NCBI GenBank assembly: GCA_036924285.1 | Contig: JAYKYS010000004.1 | Location: forward strand, 17,206,001-17,270,000 | DNA: 64,000 nt | Origin: Asterella californica | Taxonomy: Eukaryota; Streptophyta; Marchantiopsida; Marchantiales; Aytoniaceae | Direction of reading: 5' to 3' | Shown here: in pieces, positions 20,241-32,538 of the stretch | Numbering within the stretch: position 1 is the first letter of the stretch | Layout: each line of letters begins with the position of its first letter | Program-made: the position numbers and the translations under genes | The notes under the pieces: generated by a model | What the model saw: only the letters and a program-made list of their open reading frames with translations | Database searches by the model: none | Told to the model about the DNA's origin: nothing

Positions 20241-21639
20241 AACAAAAAGTTGAGGTATTTTAATTTGAAGTATTTTCGATTTTTTATTAATTTTATTTAA
20301 TATGGAGTATTTAGATTAATATAAATTTTGTTATTTATTGTATGAATTCGTGTCTATTTCTTGATTATTGTTTATTTCATTTATTGATATATTGTATTTA
20401 TAATTTTTTGTATATGCAGATCTTTTAAAATGATGAAAGATAATATTGAAGATATTCTTTTCTTTTATGACGTGGTGAACGTGCTCCTTTATAGAGGCCC
20501 TTGTGGCTTAAAGATCTTCAGTTTTTAGTTCGTTTGGCTGTTACTTCTTCTTTTATTCAAAGTCCTCTCTCATGTCTATTTCATTTCTCTGCTTGTCTTC
20601 GTGAATAAAATCTTCGGGGAAGCTTTGTTCGTGACTATGGATAGCTCCTAGTTTGCTGCTTGTACTTGCTCTCCATTTTAACCAAGTTCTTGGCTTACCG
20701 TCAGCTACGTACCCTTCTTATATAAAAAGAAAAGTCTTCAGTTTTTCATCCCTTCGGCCAAAGACAAATGAAGGGAAAATATTCTTCCCCACTGCTTTGT
20801 ACATTAAATTTTGATTTATCTTATCGAAAAACATGAAAATATTATAAACACTTATTATAAAAAATTAAATTAATCCAAACTTGATATATGTTAACTAGTC
20901 TAAGAGTTCCAGCTGATCCAAATATAAACCATAAGTGAAGATCGGACTGCTGCACTATTGGAAGTATATGTCAAAAAGTATCATTTTATGAGGACATAAA
21001 TTTTTTTAATTGTTCCCATCGGAAGAGTTAGAGCATAATGAGTATCTTCTCATATTAAGAGAAAATGCACACCCAATTAAAAAACCGTGACGATTAACGA
21101 GTTGCAATCTTTTGATTAGGAAAGACTTGGAGTACCAGAGTGTACTCATATCAGAAGGATTGGTACTAAGAGACTTCTCTAGTCAGTAGCTTTGCAGTCC
21201 CATCCGCTCATTTCTAGGGTTGTGGATAATGTTCGGAGAGTTTAGGCAAATAGAGTAGTGAGAACCGGTTGAGAATGTGAATTTCTGAAAGTTTAGAGAA
21301 AAGAATCAGAAAGTTATCGAGTAAAAGATGAAAATAGTACTCTCAATACTCGAAAAGTGTAGCAATTTCTGATAACATTTAGAAAATTACCGATTGATGC
21401 TAGTTCATGCTGGAAACCCTCGGTTCTCTCAAAAATCCTTCCCGAGCATTGGTTGTGTGGGATCCGATCCTCTCGAGCAAGACTTTTGTCCTGCGCATGA
21501 CAGTGGGATTCATGTACTGGTCGGACTTTGTTCACTGATTACCAAGCAATGTTTGATGGTTGAAGATTTTCACGGAATTTGTGTAAAAATGAGGTTTAAG
21601 GTTTATGAGAGAGATGAGAGATAAGAATTAAAAAGAGAT

Positions 21640-21870
21640 GATTATCGACTTTATTCTCGACAAGCCCGCATTATCACTCTCTTCCATCTGAAGATAGAAG
21701 AGAGGTGCAAGCTTAATTTATTACCTACCTTTCCGATGGGAACGGTTAGGTAATAAATTAATGTATTAATTAATGAATGGTTATAGTCAAGTTGGCTCCC
21801 ACACTTGTATCTCTGAAGCGCAAAGTACTGCACTTCACTTATGGGTTCTGTAACCACGTTTTCATGTTTC
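21640..21870 (-). repeat. Double-hairpin element, copy 2 site b
   Basis: Same as 12840-13075. One stem base differs in the first hairpin. The second hairpin is better paired (ACCTACCTTTCC / GGGAACGGTTAGGT core). Confidence 0.8.
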
Positions 21871-23609
21871 AGGAACAACTGACATATAACGTATAATATT
21901 ATTATTTTGATTTTTATTAAATTTAATTTAGAATATTTAAATAATAGTTATAATATTGTTTATAACATCAAAGGAGCAGAAGTTCTCGAGAACATGTGTT
22001 AGAACATGGTCATCGTCGTTCCGCTGCACCTCTTGCCCTCTTCCTCTCTCATTTTTGTCCTTCCCTCTCCTGCCAAATTGCCACTTTGACTGCATAATCG
22101 TATGGTGATTTTTATTGTGTTGTCTGACAATAAAAATGAGACGTGAGGTTGTCCGGTCTTTGATCAGTATTTGAGTCCAATGTAAGAAGAGAATCACCCA
22201 AAGAAACTAGTACGATGATTAATAATAGTCTCTAAATTGATTCTATATTGTGCTTGTAAGTCAGGCATCTGCAAGTGCAGCGATTCGGTTGCATAAAGCC
22301 TTAGAGCGAAAGAGGTATAAAACTTAACGTCCCTTGGTCTAATTGGTTTCTTGATGCGACTTTGGATGGATATTATTGACTCTCTTCCAAGTTCAGAAGA
22401 GGGGAAATATGCAGAGTCTTAAATTTATGTACTAATTTTTCCTCTTGGAAGGGTTAGTACATTAATTAAAAATACTTAAATAAATATTATTTTTTGATGC
22501 AGCGAATACTTTTCATGGAAACGTAATAGAAGCTCTATTCACTGCACATACAGATTTACTGTTGTCAACACCCAGATGTACTATTTTGTGAAAACAAGCC
22601 TCGTAAGCTGAGGAGAGAAAGGCTGAATTAGGAATTTAAATTTAGTTGGTTGAATTTAGTCATCTGGACTATAATTAAGTTTTGTCTTTTGTTCTTTTCA
22701 TATTTTTTGAAAATCACATCTTCTATTTGCTAAATTAATATTCCTTAGTCTGTGAAATAACTTTGTGACCACACTTGTTTAAAAGTACGCGAGATTGTAT
22801 CATTTGTTACACGAACTTGGAACTTTTTGCTATGCTATTTGCTATGCTTTTTCCTCTAACTGGGAGATGCTGTCTTTCCCCATACTCTTTACACATAAAG
22901 TTTCTGAGTCCTTTCTGTTCTCCCATGAAGGAGGCATTTGATTCTTATCTCCTTTCTCATGAACGAGGCATCTAATTTGAACCGTAAATCGTGAAACTTG
23001 GTCCTTGCTGTCTTATTTGACGATTCGTGAATGGCGAAGAGATGATGCTTATGGGGTATGAAACTTGACTTGATTTAGATTCTAGAATTATTTATTTTCA
23101 AATTTTAATTTTACAAGACTTGGTTTATGATAACTTTTTTCATATTTAATTAGAAGCTAATTTTATTAAAAAAAACTGATATTATAATTAAAACTAGTAT
23201 CGAACCATGTTTACACCTCGTTTACCTGTGGCATCTTAGTTTTTGGACTGCATAAGCTTGATTACCCACATACATAGTAGCAAAGCACAATTTACTTTCC
23301 TTTTAACGCATGTGAATCGAAGAATACTGAAGCACAATATGGTCCGGCTGGAACTCTGTACTTGGTGATGTAAAGTGGACCTTACGTCATCTCCATCGCG
23401 AACTAAAGAGTTAACGATAAACTTGAACATTAGAGGTGTCAAAATTAAACGTAAAGATTTTTAATGGCAAACGTGAGAAAAGTCATGAAATATAATCGTA
23501 CAATTTTGTCTAAAGACTGTGGTTCACAAGGAAGTGAGAGTTTGAGTAAAAAACTCAGTTTATTTGTTAATTATTTTCTGTCACTAAAACTGGAAATGCA
23601 TAATTTATG

Positions 23610-23782
23610 TTGACACCTTCTTACTAACACCGCTCACGAGTGAAATGAACCAGAAGTGAATACGCAAATTCTCATGGATGTTCTTGCAGGTACCTGCAAG
23701 AAACGTACGGAAATGCACGGTCATTTGCTTATTCACTTCTGGTTCATTTCAACCGTGAGTGGTGTCAATAGAAAAGTGTCAA
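23610..23782. mobile_element. Palindromic MITE-like element, short form (copy 2)
   Basis: Same terminal arms as the 309-bp version, but only 173 bp. The arms meet in an almost continuous palindrome centred on GCAGGTACCTGC near 23693. Confidence 0.8.
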
Positions 23783-24521
23783 CGTAAGCTATGAATTCTC
23801 ATTGTAATTGACAAAATATTTTAAGGGAAAGATGATTCTTTCTACTCAAAATCTCACCTCTCTGTGAGCTGAGATCTTAGACAAAGTTGCTCGATTATTG
23901 TTTACGATTTCTCTCACGTCAACCGTAAAAAAATCTTTATGTTTAACTTGACACCTTTTTTATATCGATAGAGTTCTGAGAAAAGAGACTTCCCCGTGCT
24001 GACGTTAATAAATGATGTCACTAAGTTTCCTCATCGAGATAAAAGTTTTATCTTTATTTTCTATATCAACAATGATTTCTATTTGGACAAAAGGAGCGTA
24101 CACATCTGACTAAACGTTAATATTCCAACGTGTATCCGAAGAGTGAAACACTTAAAATATCTAAATAAAATGTTTTTTAGAGGTTGGAGTTCAATCCCAC
24201 ATTCTTGATATTAAAAAAATATCTCGTTATTGTCTTAAATGTGACATTTCAGTGTGTTTCTTAACGCTTGGATAGCGTTAAATACCCAAAGATGCCTCAC
24301 CATATACTCTAAACAGACTCTATTTTGGTGCCTAGAAGCTAAGACTAAACATATAAATCTATAAATTAGAGTTTTTTATAATGTTGTATTATTTGGATAT
24401 ATATTGATACATTCCAGTTCAGTGATATATTGTGCGGTTGTTATTGACTCAAAAGAAAAGACAAGTTCTCTATCGCAGTGAGGAAATTTACTAGACGCCA
24501 TGGCTCTTTCTTTTCTTAACA

Positions 24522-24821
24522 TCATAGCGGTGAAGAAATTTGCATTTCCGAGACTCTATGTATATATAGTGAACATTCATTTATCGTTAACTCTCCCGTT
24601 AGCGTCCGTACGGTGGAGATGCCCGTAGTCTCCATCCCATGCCACCTGGACAACAGGCGGTCACTTGCAGCCGCTTGTACTGCCGACTCACTATTAATTT
24701 CTATTTTGAGTTTTTGGAAAAGGCAGCGGCAGGCTAAATAGTTTATTAAAATGAAGAGAAAGAACAAGACGACCAACCTGCAAGAGAGGAACACCCACGG
24801 CAACCATCTACCGTTATTCAA
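24522..24821 (-). CDS. Recurring 99-codon frame, copy 2
   Basis: Same length and frame as 15852-16151, with one residue change. The upstream in-frame sequence differs by a 1-nt indel beyond the TTG, so the conserved frame really starts near here or at an intron border. Confidence 0.3.
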   Translation of the reverse strand: MNNGRWLPWVFLSCRLVVLFFLFILINYLACRCLFQKLKIEINSESAVQAAASDRLLSRWHGMETTGISTVRTLTGELTINECSLYIHRVSEMQISSPL

Positions 24822-27800
24822 ATGTTGACTCAGATCGAAGTATCACTTTTACTATTTATATCCACACTGTCATCACTGTTTTAGGTCCCTAAATAAGGGA
24901 GTTTCCCGCAATCCATGAACACGAAGAGTCCGTGTTCGGGGGAAATCGTTTTAGTTTCCGGAAATCTTCGCAACGTGAAGCTCGTTAAAACTGAAGACGC
25001 TGGGGATTACCGGAAAGTGTAATTCTTGTTTTGTCTGGACGGAAACTTATTAATTAACGTAAGACTTCTGTAGCATTGAACAACCACCAGCTGAAAATCG
25101 TTTCAGAATTAAGTAAAATAACTAGAATATTAACAAAATTCACTCAAAATTTTTAACGGAGTTATACATATCCGTAAAGTCTGTTAGTACCTTGGAGATT
25201 CCTTTGTGTGTAATTTTAATTACATTATTCCTGGGAAAATAAGGGAAAAACGGCCCACTATTGATGGCCCACTACTGAGGAGAGAACGTTTGTGTGGCGC
25301 ATCATGGAGCGATACAGCATCAGTGCAGTGCTTGGGGAGAAATTCTTCAGTTACCGGTAAATATCACACTGCAAAAAGCAATTTAACCAGTTCGTATCGA
25401 TCCGTATCTGATTGAATTTTCCAAGTAACTTCTTGGCCATTATGTGTTGTACGCTGCTTGCATTTGTGGATGCTGTCTGTTCCGAGCTTAAGCTTACATT
25501 TCTATATCCGATTCTTTAGTCTCCTTGTCATGTCTCGATCAGAACTCCATTCCGGTGGGCTGTGATCTTCTTGTTCACTTCTGTTGATCGTCTCGTTAAT
25601 AAATTTTGAATCTTTCAAAGCGCGGGTTAGCTCCGAGTGCCACATCATGATGTAGGGAAATTCAACCGTTATTCAGAAAGTAATTTTAGTGACTGCATCT
25701 CCATCCTAACGTGGAATTGTGAAATAATGAATCAACTTAAAACTATTCATCAACTTTACAAGTTAAGATTCATCTCGAAACAAACTACTGGGTATAGACA
25801 AAGAAATTTTAAGATGAAGATTATATGTTTCTTGGAACAAAACGGAAAGTTTTCTTCAAATCAAAATACACTGGGAGAAGAAAAGGAATATTTTTTTATA
25901 CTCATAGACGGGGTTTAAACGCTGGAGGAGAGAGCGATACCATTGTGACCTCAGGGAACTGTTGTCGTGAACGTTAGCTAGAAGGTAGGCTGGAGACTAG
26001 AGGAGAAGATTGGTTTAACCGGTTGTGTGTATTCTGTAGCAGAAGCTCGAGACTACGGGCATGCCGGAGGAGATACCTGTCATACCCTCATCTTATCTGA
26101 TCGTACCATTTTGCTGTTTTGTGGTCAGGAGGGTTTATGGTTTGAAGTACCTTGAAGTCAAATACCTTCGTAAGAGGGAAACCTGAAGCAACTACCACTT
26201 CTCATGGTAAAGACTGCGAGTAGAGTATCTGTTCATCGACAGTCGAAGCTCCAAGACGAAATTCCAGATATAATCATGTGAGTCGTCCTTGCACCCTGTT
26301 TGTTTTAAATGTACTATCGATTGTTTCACTTCCTGTGGTCGTCGCACGACAATCGTATAATTGTCGTACTCGCATATAGAGATGATTCGGATTTGTTCTG
26401 TCAGTGGAAAACTACGTAAACCTGTTCGCTTTTTCGTATATCATTAGTACTCATCACGGTTAGCTTTTGGTATGCGTTCTAGCTTGCATTGACAGTCCTG
26501 CAGTCTCGACCCAGATTTCCTCGAGCTCGTCACAGTTACAAATTTGGATACAGATCATATGCCTGTAGTTATATAAAGGAGCTTGAGTCGGACACTTCTT
26601 CAAACTTCCTCGAGCTCAGGCTGGAGGACTTCGAGTAACAGTCAGGAAGCTAGACAAGTACAGTATAATTATGACGTCTGTGACTGCGCTCACGCTCAGT
26701 TTCATACCTCTTCGTGTAATTACAACCATATCTTTGGTAGAGCTCTTGCTCCAGGCTCCTTGTGCTCAAGCGCGAGCTAGCAGCTTGTGTGCCGAGCTTG
26801 TCAGGCCGTAAAAGGTGGTTGGATGACTTCGAGTAACAGTCAAGAAGCTAGGCAAGTACAATATAATTATGACGTCTGTGATCGCACTCGCGCTCAGTTT
26901 CATACCTCTTCGTGTAATTACAACCATATCTTTGATAGAGCTGCTGCTACAGGCTCCTTGTGCTCAAGCGCAAGCTAGCACAAGTCAGTATTATCATACT
27001 GGTCTTTGGTCTCTGATTCACTGCAACTTGTTCGAGGTAAACCTTATCAACCTTCTTTGTTTCTTCTTGCATTATAGTGTATAAATGCTTAGATGATTCT
27101 ATTTTATATTTGTTGTAGTTCTTATGAAATTTTTAGAAAATGGAAAAAATGAATATAATTTATATCTATTAAATATTTTTGAAATTAATATATGTTTATA
27201 TACATCTCTACATTCTAAGGCATGACCTTAATTGATCTGCAGTGTGGATGTCATGGATTATAAATATATATATATTTCAACAGAAATTTAATAGATAAAA
27301 ATCAAAAGTATCATCACTTTTTCTTCAAAGTAGTAACTTAGCTATTTATTTATTAAGTATCTTTGAAGTTGATATATGTTTATATACATCTTTACATTCT
27401 AAGATATGAACTTAATTGGTGTACAGCGTGGATGTTATAGATTATAAACATAAATATACTTCAATAGAAATTTAATAAAAAATATGCAAACAAAAAGTTG
27501 AGGTATTTTAATTTGAAGTATTTTTTATTTTATATAAATTTTATTTAATATGGAGTATTTAGATTAATATAAATTTTGTTATTTATTGTATAAATTCGTG
27601 TCTATTTCATGATTATTGTTTATTTCATTTATTGATATATTTTATTTACAATTTTTTGTATATGCAGATCTTTTAAAATGATGAAAGATAATATTGAAGA
27701 TATTCTTTTCTTTTATGACGTGGTGAACGTGCTCCTTTATAGAGGCCCTTGTGGTTTAAAGATCTTCAGTTTTTAGTTCGTTTGGCTGTTAGTTCTTCTT

Positions 27801-28849
27801 TTATTCAATGTCCTCTCTCATGTCTATTTTATTTCTCTGCTTCTCTTCGTGAATAAAATCTCCGGGGGAGCTTTGTTCCTGATTTGCTGCTTGTACTTGC
27901 TCTCCATTTTAACCAAGTTCTTGGCTTACCGTAAGCTACGTACCCTTCTTACATAAAAAGAAAAGTCTTCAGTTTTTCATCCCTTCGGCCGAAGACAAAT
28001 GAAGGGAAAATATTCTTCGTCACTGCTTTGTACATTAAATTTTGATTTATCTTATCGAAAAACATGAAAATATTAAAAAAATTATTATAAAAAATTAAAT
28101 TAATTCAAGCAGTTCTAAGAGTTCCAGCTGATCCAAATATAAACCATAAGTGAAGATCGGACTGCTGCACTATTGGAAGTATATGTCAAAAAGTATCATT
28201 TTATGAGGACGTTAATTTATGTTTTAACTGTTCCCATCGGAAGAGTTAGAGCATAATGAGTACCTTCTCATATTAAGAGAAAATGCACACCCAATTAAAA
28301 AACCGTGACGATTAACGAGTTGCAATCTATTGATTAGGAAAGACTTGGAGTACCAGAGTGTATTCATGTCAGAAGGATTGGTACTAAAGGACTTCTCTAG
28401 TCAGTAGCTTTGCAGTCCCATCCGCTCATTTCTAAGGTTGTGGACAATGTTCGGAGAGTTTAGGCAAATAGAGTAGTGAGAACCGGTTGAGAATGTGAAT
28501 TTCTGAAAGTTTTGAGAAAAGAGTCAGAAAGTTATCGAGCAAAAGATGAAAATAGTACTCAATATACTCGAAAAGTGTAGCAATTTCTGGTAACATTTAG
28601 AAAATTGCCGATTGATGCTAGTTCATGCTGGAAACCCTCGGTTCTCTCAAAAATCCTTCCCGAGCATTGGTTGTGTGGGGTCGGATCCTCTCGAGCAAGA
28701 CTTTTGTCCTGCTCATGACAGTGGGATTCATGTACTGGTCGGACTTTGTTCACTGATTACCAAGCAATGTTTGATGGTTGAAGATTTTCACGGAATTTGT
28801 GTAAAAATGAGGTTTAAGGTTTATGAGAGAGATGAGAGATAAGAATTAA

Positions 28850-29080
28850 AAAAGAGATGATTATCGACTTTATTCTCGACAAGCCTGCATTATCAATCTC
28901 TTCCATATGAAGATGGAAGAGAGGTGCAACCTTAATTTATTACCTACCTTTCCGATGGGAAGGGTTAGGTAATAAATTAATGTATTAATTAATGAATGGT
29001 TATTGTCAAGTTGGCTCCCGCACTTGTATCTCTGAAGCGCGAGTAATGCACTTCACTTATGAGTTCTCTAACCACGTTTT
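28850..29080 (-). repeat. Double-hairpin element, copy 3 site b
   Basis: Same site in copy 3. The second stem is almost perfect and carries the GGAAGGGTTAGGT core identical to that at 56657-56669. Confidence 0.8.
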
Positions 29081-30861
29081 CATGTTTTCAGGAACAACTG
29101 ACATATAACGTATAATAATATTATTTTGATTTTTATTAAATTTAATTTAGAATATTTAAATAATAGTTATAATATTGTTTATAACATCAAAGGAGCAGAA
29201 GTTCTCGAGAACATGTGTTAGAACATGGTCATCGTCGTTCCGCTGCACCTCTTGCCCTCTTCCTCTCTCATTTTTGTCCTTCCCTCTCCTTCCCTCTCCT
29301 GCCAAACGGCCACTTTGCCTGCATAATCGTATGGTGATTTTTATCGTGTTGTCTGACAATAAAAATGAGACGTGGAGTTGTCCGGTCTTTGATCAGTATT
29401 TGAGTCCAATGTAAGAAGAGAATCACCCAAAGAAACTAGTAGGATGATTAATAATAGTCTCTAAATTGATTCTATATTGTGCTTGTAAGTCACGCATCTG
29501 CAAGTGCAGCAGGTTCGGTTGCATAAAGCCTTAGAGAGAAAGAGGTATAAAACTTAACGTCCCTTGGTCTAATTGGTTTCTTGATGCGACTTTGGATGGA
29601 TATTATTGACTCTCTTCCAAGTTCAGAAGAGAGGAAATATGCAGAGTCTTAAATTTATGTACTTATTTTTCCTCTTGGAAGGGTTAGTACATTAATTAAA
29701 AATACTTAAATAAATATTATTTTTGATGCAGCGAATACTTTTCATGGAAACGTAATAGAAGCTCTATTCACTGCACATACAGATTTACTGTTGTCAACAC
29801 CCAGATGTACTATTTTGTGAAAACAAGCCTCGTAAGCTGAGGAGAGAAAGGCTGAATTAGGAATTTAAATTTAGTTGGTTGAATTTAGTCATCTGGACTA
29901 TAATTAAGTTTTGTCTTTTGTTCTTTTCATATTTTTCAAAAATCACATCTTCTATTTGTTAAATTAATATTCCTTAGTCCGCGAAATAACTTTGTGACCA
30001 CACTTGTTTAAAAGTACGCGAGATTGTATCGTTTGTTACACGAACTTGGAACTTTTTTGCTATGCTATTTGCTATGCTTTTTCCTCTAACTGGGAGATGT
30101 TGTCTTTCCCCGTACTCTTTACACAAAAAAGTCTCTGAGTCCTTTCTCTTCTCCCATGAAGGAGGCATTTGATTCTTATCTCCTTTCCCATGAACGAGGC
30201 ATCTAATTTGAACAGTAAATCGTGAAACTTGGTCCTTGCTGTCTTTATGTAATACACTGGTCTTATTTGACGATTCGTGAATGGCGAAGAGATGATGCTT
30301 ATGGGGTATGAAACTTGACTTGATTTAGATTCTAGAATTATTTATTTTCAAATTTTAATTTTACAAGAATTGGTTTATGATAACTTTTTTCATATTTAAT
30401 TAGAAGCTAATTTTTTTTTAAAAAAACTGATATTATAATATAAAACTAGTATCGAACCATGTTTACGCCTTGTTTACCTGTGGCATCTTAGTTTTTGGAC
30501 TGCATAAGCTTGATTACCCACACACATAGTAGCAAAGCACAATTTACTTTCCTTTTAACGCATGTGAATCGAAGAATACTGAAGCACAATATGGTCCGGC
30601 TGGAACTCGGTACTTGGTGATGTAAAGTGGACCTTACGTCATCTCCATCGCGAATTAAAGAGTTAACGATAAACTTGAACATTAGAGGTGTCAAAATTAA
30701 ACGTAAAGATTTTTTACGGCAAACGTGAGAAAAGTCATGAAAAATAATCGTACAACTTTGTCTAAAGACTGTGGTTCACAAGGAAGTGAGAGTTTGAGTA
30801 AAAAAGTCAGTTTCTTTGTTAATTATTTTCTGTCACTAAAACTGGAAATACATAATTTATG

Positions 30862-31035
30862 TTGACACCTTCTTACTAACACCGCTCACGAGTGAAATGA
30901 ACCAGAAGTGAATACGCAAATTCTCATGGATGTTTCTTGCAGGTACGTGCAAAAAACGTACGGAAATGCACGGTCATTTGCTTATTCACTTCTGGTTCAT
31001 TTCAACCGTGAGTGGTGTCAATAGGAAAGTGTCAA
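30862..31035. mobile_element. Palindromic MITE-like element, short form (copy 3)
   Basis: Like the copy 2 version, 174 bp. Point changes at the centre (GGTACGTGC) weaken the palindrome. Confidence 0.8.
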
Positions 31036-31818
31036 CGTAAGCTATCAATTCTCATTGTAACTGACAAAATATTTTAAGGGAAAGATGATTCTTTCTACTC
31101 AAAATCTCACCTCTCTGTGAGTGAGATCTTAGACAAAGTTGCTCGATTATTGTTTACTATTTCTCTCACGTCAGCCGTGAAGAAATCTTTATGTTTACCC
31201 TCTTTAATATTAGTAGAGAAATCTTTATGTTTAACTTGACACCCTTTTTTATATCGATAGAGTTCTGAGAAAAGAGACTTCCCCGTGCTGACGTTAATAA
31301 ATGATGTCACTAAGTTTCCTCATCGAGATAAAAGTTTTATCTTTATTTTCTATATCAACAATGATTTCTATTTGGACAAAAGGAGCGTACACATCTGACT
31401 AAACGTTAATATTCCAAAGTGTATCCGAAGAGTGAAAAACTTAAAATATCTAAATAAAATGTTTTTTAGAGGTTGGAGTTCAATCCCACATTCTTGATAT
31501 TAAAAAAAATATCTCGTTATTGTCTTAAATGTGGCATTTCAGTGTGTTTCTTAACGCTTGGATAGCGTTAAATACCCAAAGATGCCTCACCATATACTCT
31601 AAACAGACTGTACCATATTTTGGTGCCTAGAAGCTAAGACTAAACATATAAAACTATAAATTAGAGTTTTTTATAATGTTGTATTATTCGGATATATATA
31701 TAGATACATTCCAGTTCAGTAATATATTGTGCGGTTGTTATTGACTCAAAAGAAAAGACAAGTTCTCTATCGCAGTGAGGAAATTTACTAGACGCCATGG
31801 CTCTTTCTTTTCTTAACA

Positions 31819-32118
31819 TCATAGCGGTGAAGAAATTTGCATTTCCGAGACTCTATGTATATATAATGAACATTCATTTATCGTTAACTCTCCCGTTAGC
31901 GTCCGTACGGTGGAGATGCCCGTAGTCTCCATCCCATGCCACCTGGACAACAAGCGGTCACTTGCAGCCGCTTGTACTGCCGACTCACTATTAATTTTTA
32001 TTTTGAGTTTTTGGAAAAGGCAGCGGCAGGCTAAATAGTTTATTAAAATGAAGAGAAAGAAAAAGACGACCAACCGGCACGAGAGGAACACCCACGGCAA
32101 CCATCTACCGTTATTCAA
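31819..32118 (-). CDS. Recurring 99-codon frame, copy 3
   Basis: Same length and frame. Two further residue changes (L to F in the hydrophobic span, E to K after it) and two further silent changes. Open throughout. Confidence 0.3.
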   Translation of the reverse strand: MNNGRWLPWVFLSCRLVVFFFLFILINYLACRCLFQKLKIKINSESAVQAAASDRLLSRWHGMETTGISTVRTLTGELTINECSLYIHRVSEMQISSPL

Positions 32119-32538
32119 ATGTTGACTCAGATCGAAGTATCGCTTTTACTATTTATATCCACACTGTCATCACTGTTTTAGGTCCCTAAATAAGGGAGTT
32201 TCCCGCAATCCATGAACACGAAGAGTCCGCGTTCCGGGGAAATCGTTTTAGTTTCCGGAAATCTTCGCAACGTGAAGCTCGTTAGAACTGAAGACGCTGG
32301 GGATTACCGGAAAGCGTAATTCTTGTTTTGTCTGGACGGAAACTTATTAATTAACGTAAGACTTCTGTAGCATTGGACAACCAGCTGAAAATCGTTTCAG
32401 AATTAAGTAAAATAACTAGAATATACTAACAAAATTCACTCAAATTTTTTAACGGAGTTCTACATATGCTTAAAGTTTGTTAGTATCTTGGAGATTCCTT
32501 TGTGTGTAATTTTAATTACATTATTCCTGGAAAAACGG

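Larger units (their letters stand above)
11658..20487. repeat. Triplicated segment, copy 1 (8.8 kb)
   Basis: Starts TTTATAGAGACCCTTGTGG. The same start recurs at 20488 and 27736, so the copies are head to tail. Copy 1 is the longest and most diverged. It alone holds about 1.4 kb (18357-19748) with short tandem repeats and a tRNA-like sequence, and its MITE at 14862 is longer. It lacks a block of about 65 bp present in copies 2 and 3 (24286-24350 and 31572-31640). It contains no recognisable protein-coding gene, only the recurring minus-strand 99-codon frame and non-coding repeats listed separately. Confidence 0.95.
20488..27735. repeat. Triplicated segment, copy 2 (7.2 kb)
   Basis: Collinear with copy 1 over its whole length, apart from the missing 1.4 kb and small indels. 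It shares several indels with copy 3 (short MITE version, extra block at 24286), so copies 2 and 3 are the closer pair. It ends in the same A+T-rich tract and GACGTGGTGAACGTGCTCC junction as copy 1. Confidence 0.95.
27736..32538. repeat. Triplicated segment, copy 3 (4.8 kb, truncated)
   Basis: Matches copy 1 from 11658 to about 16600, then stops abruptly after AAAAACGG at 32538, where unrelated sequence begins. The missing part corresponds to the promoter-like, tandem-repeat and A+T-rich end of the unit. Confidence 0.93.
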
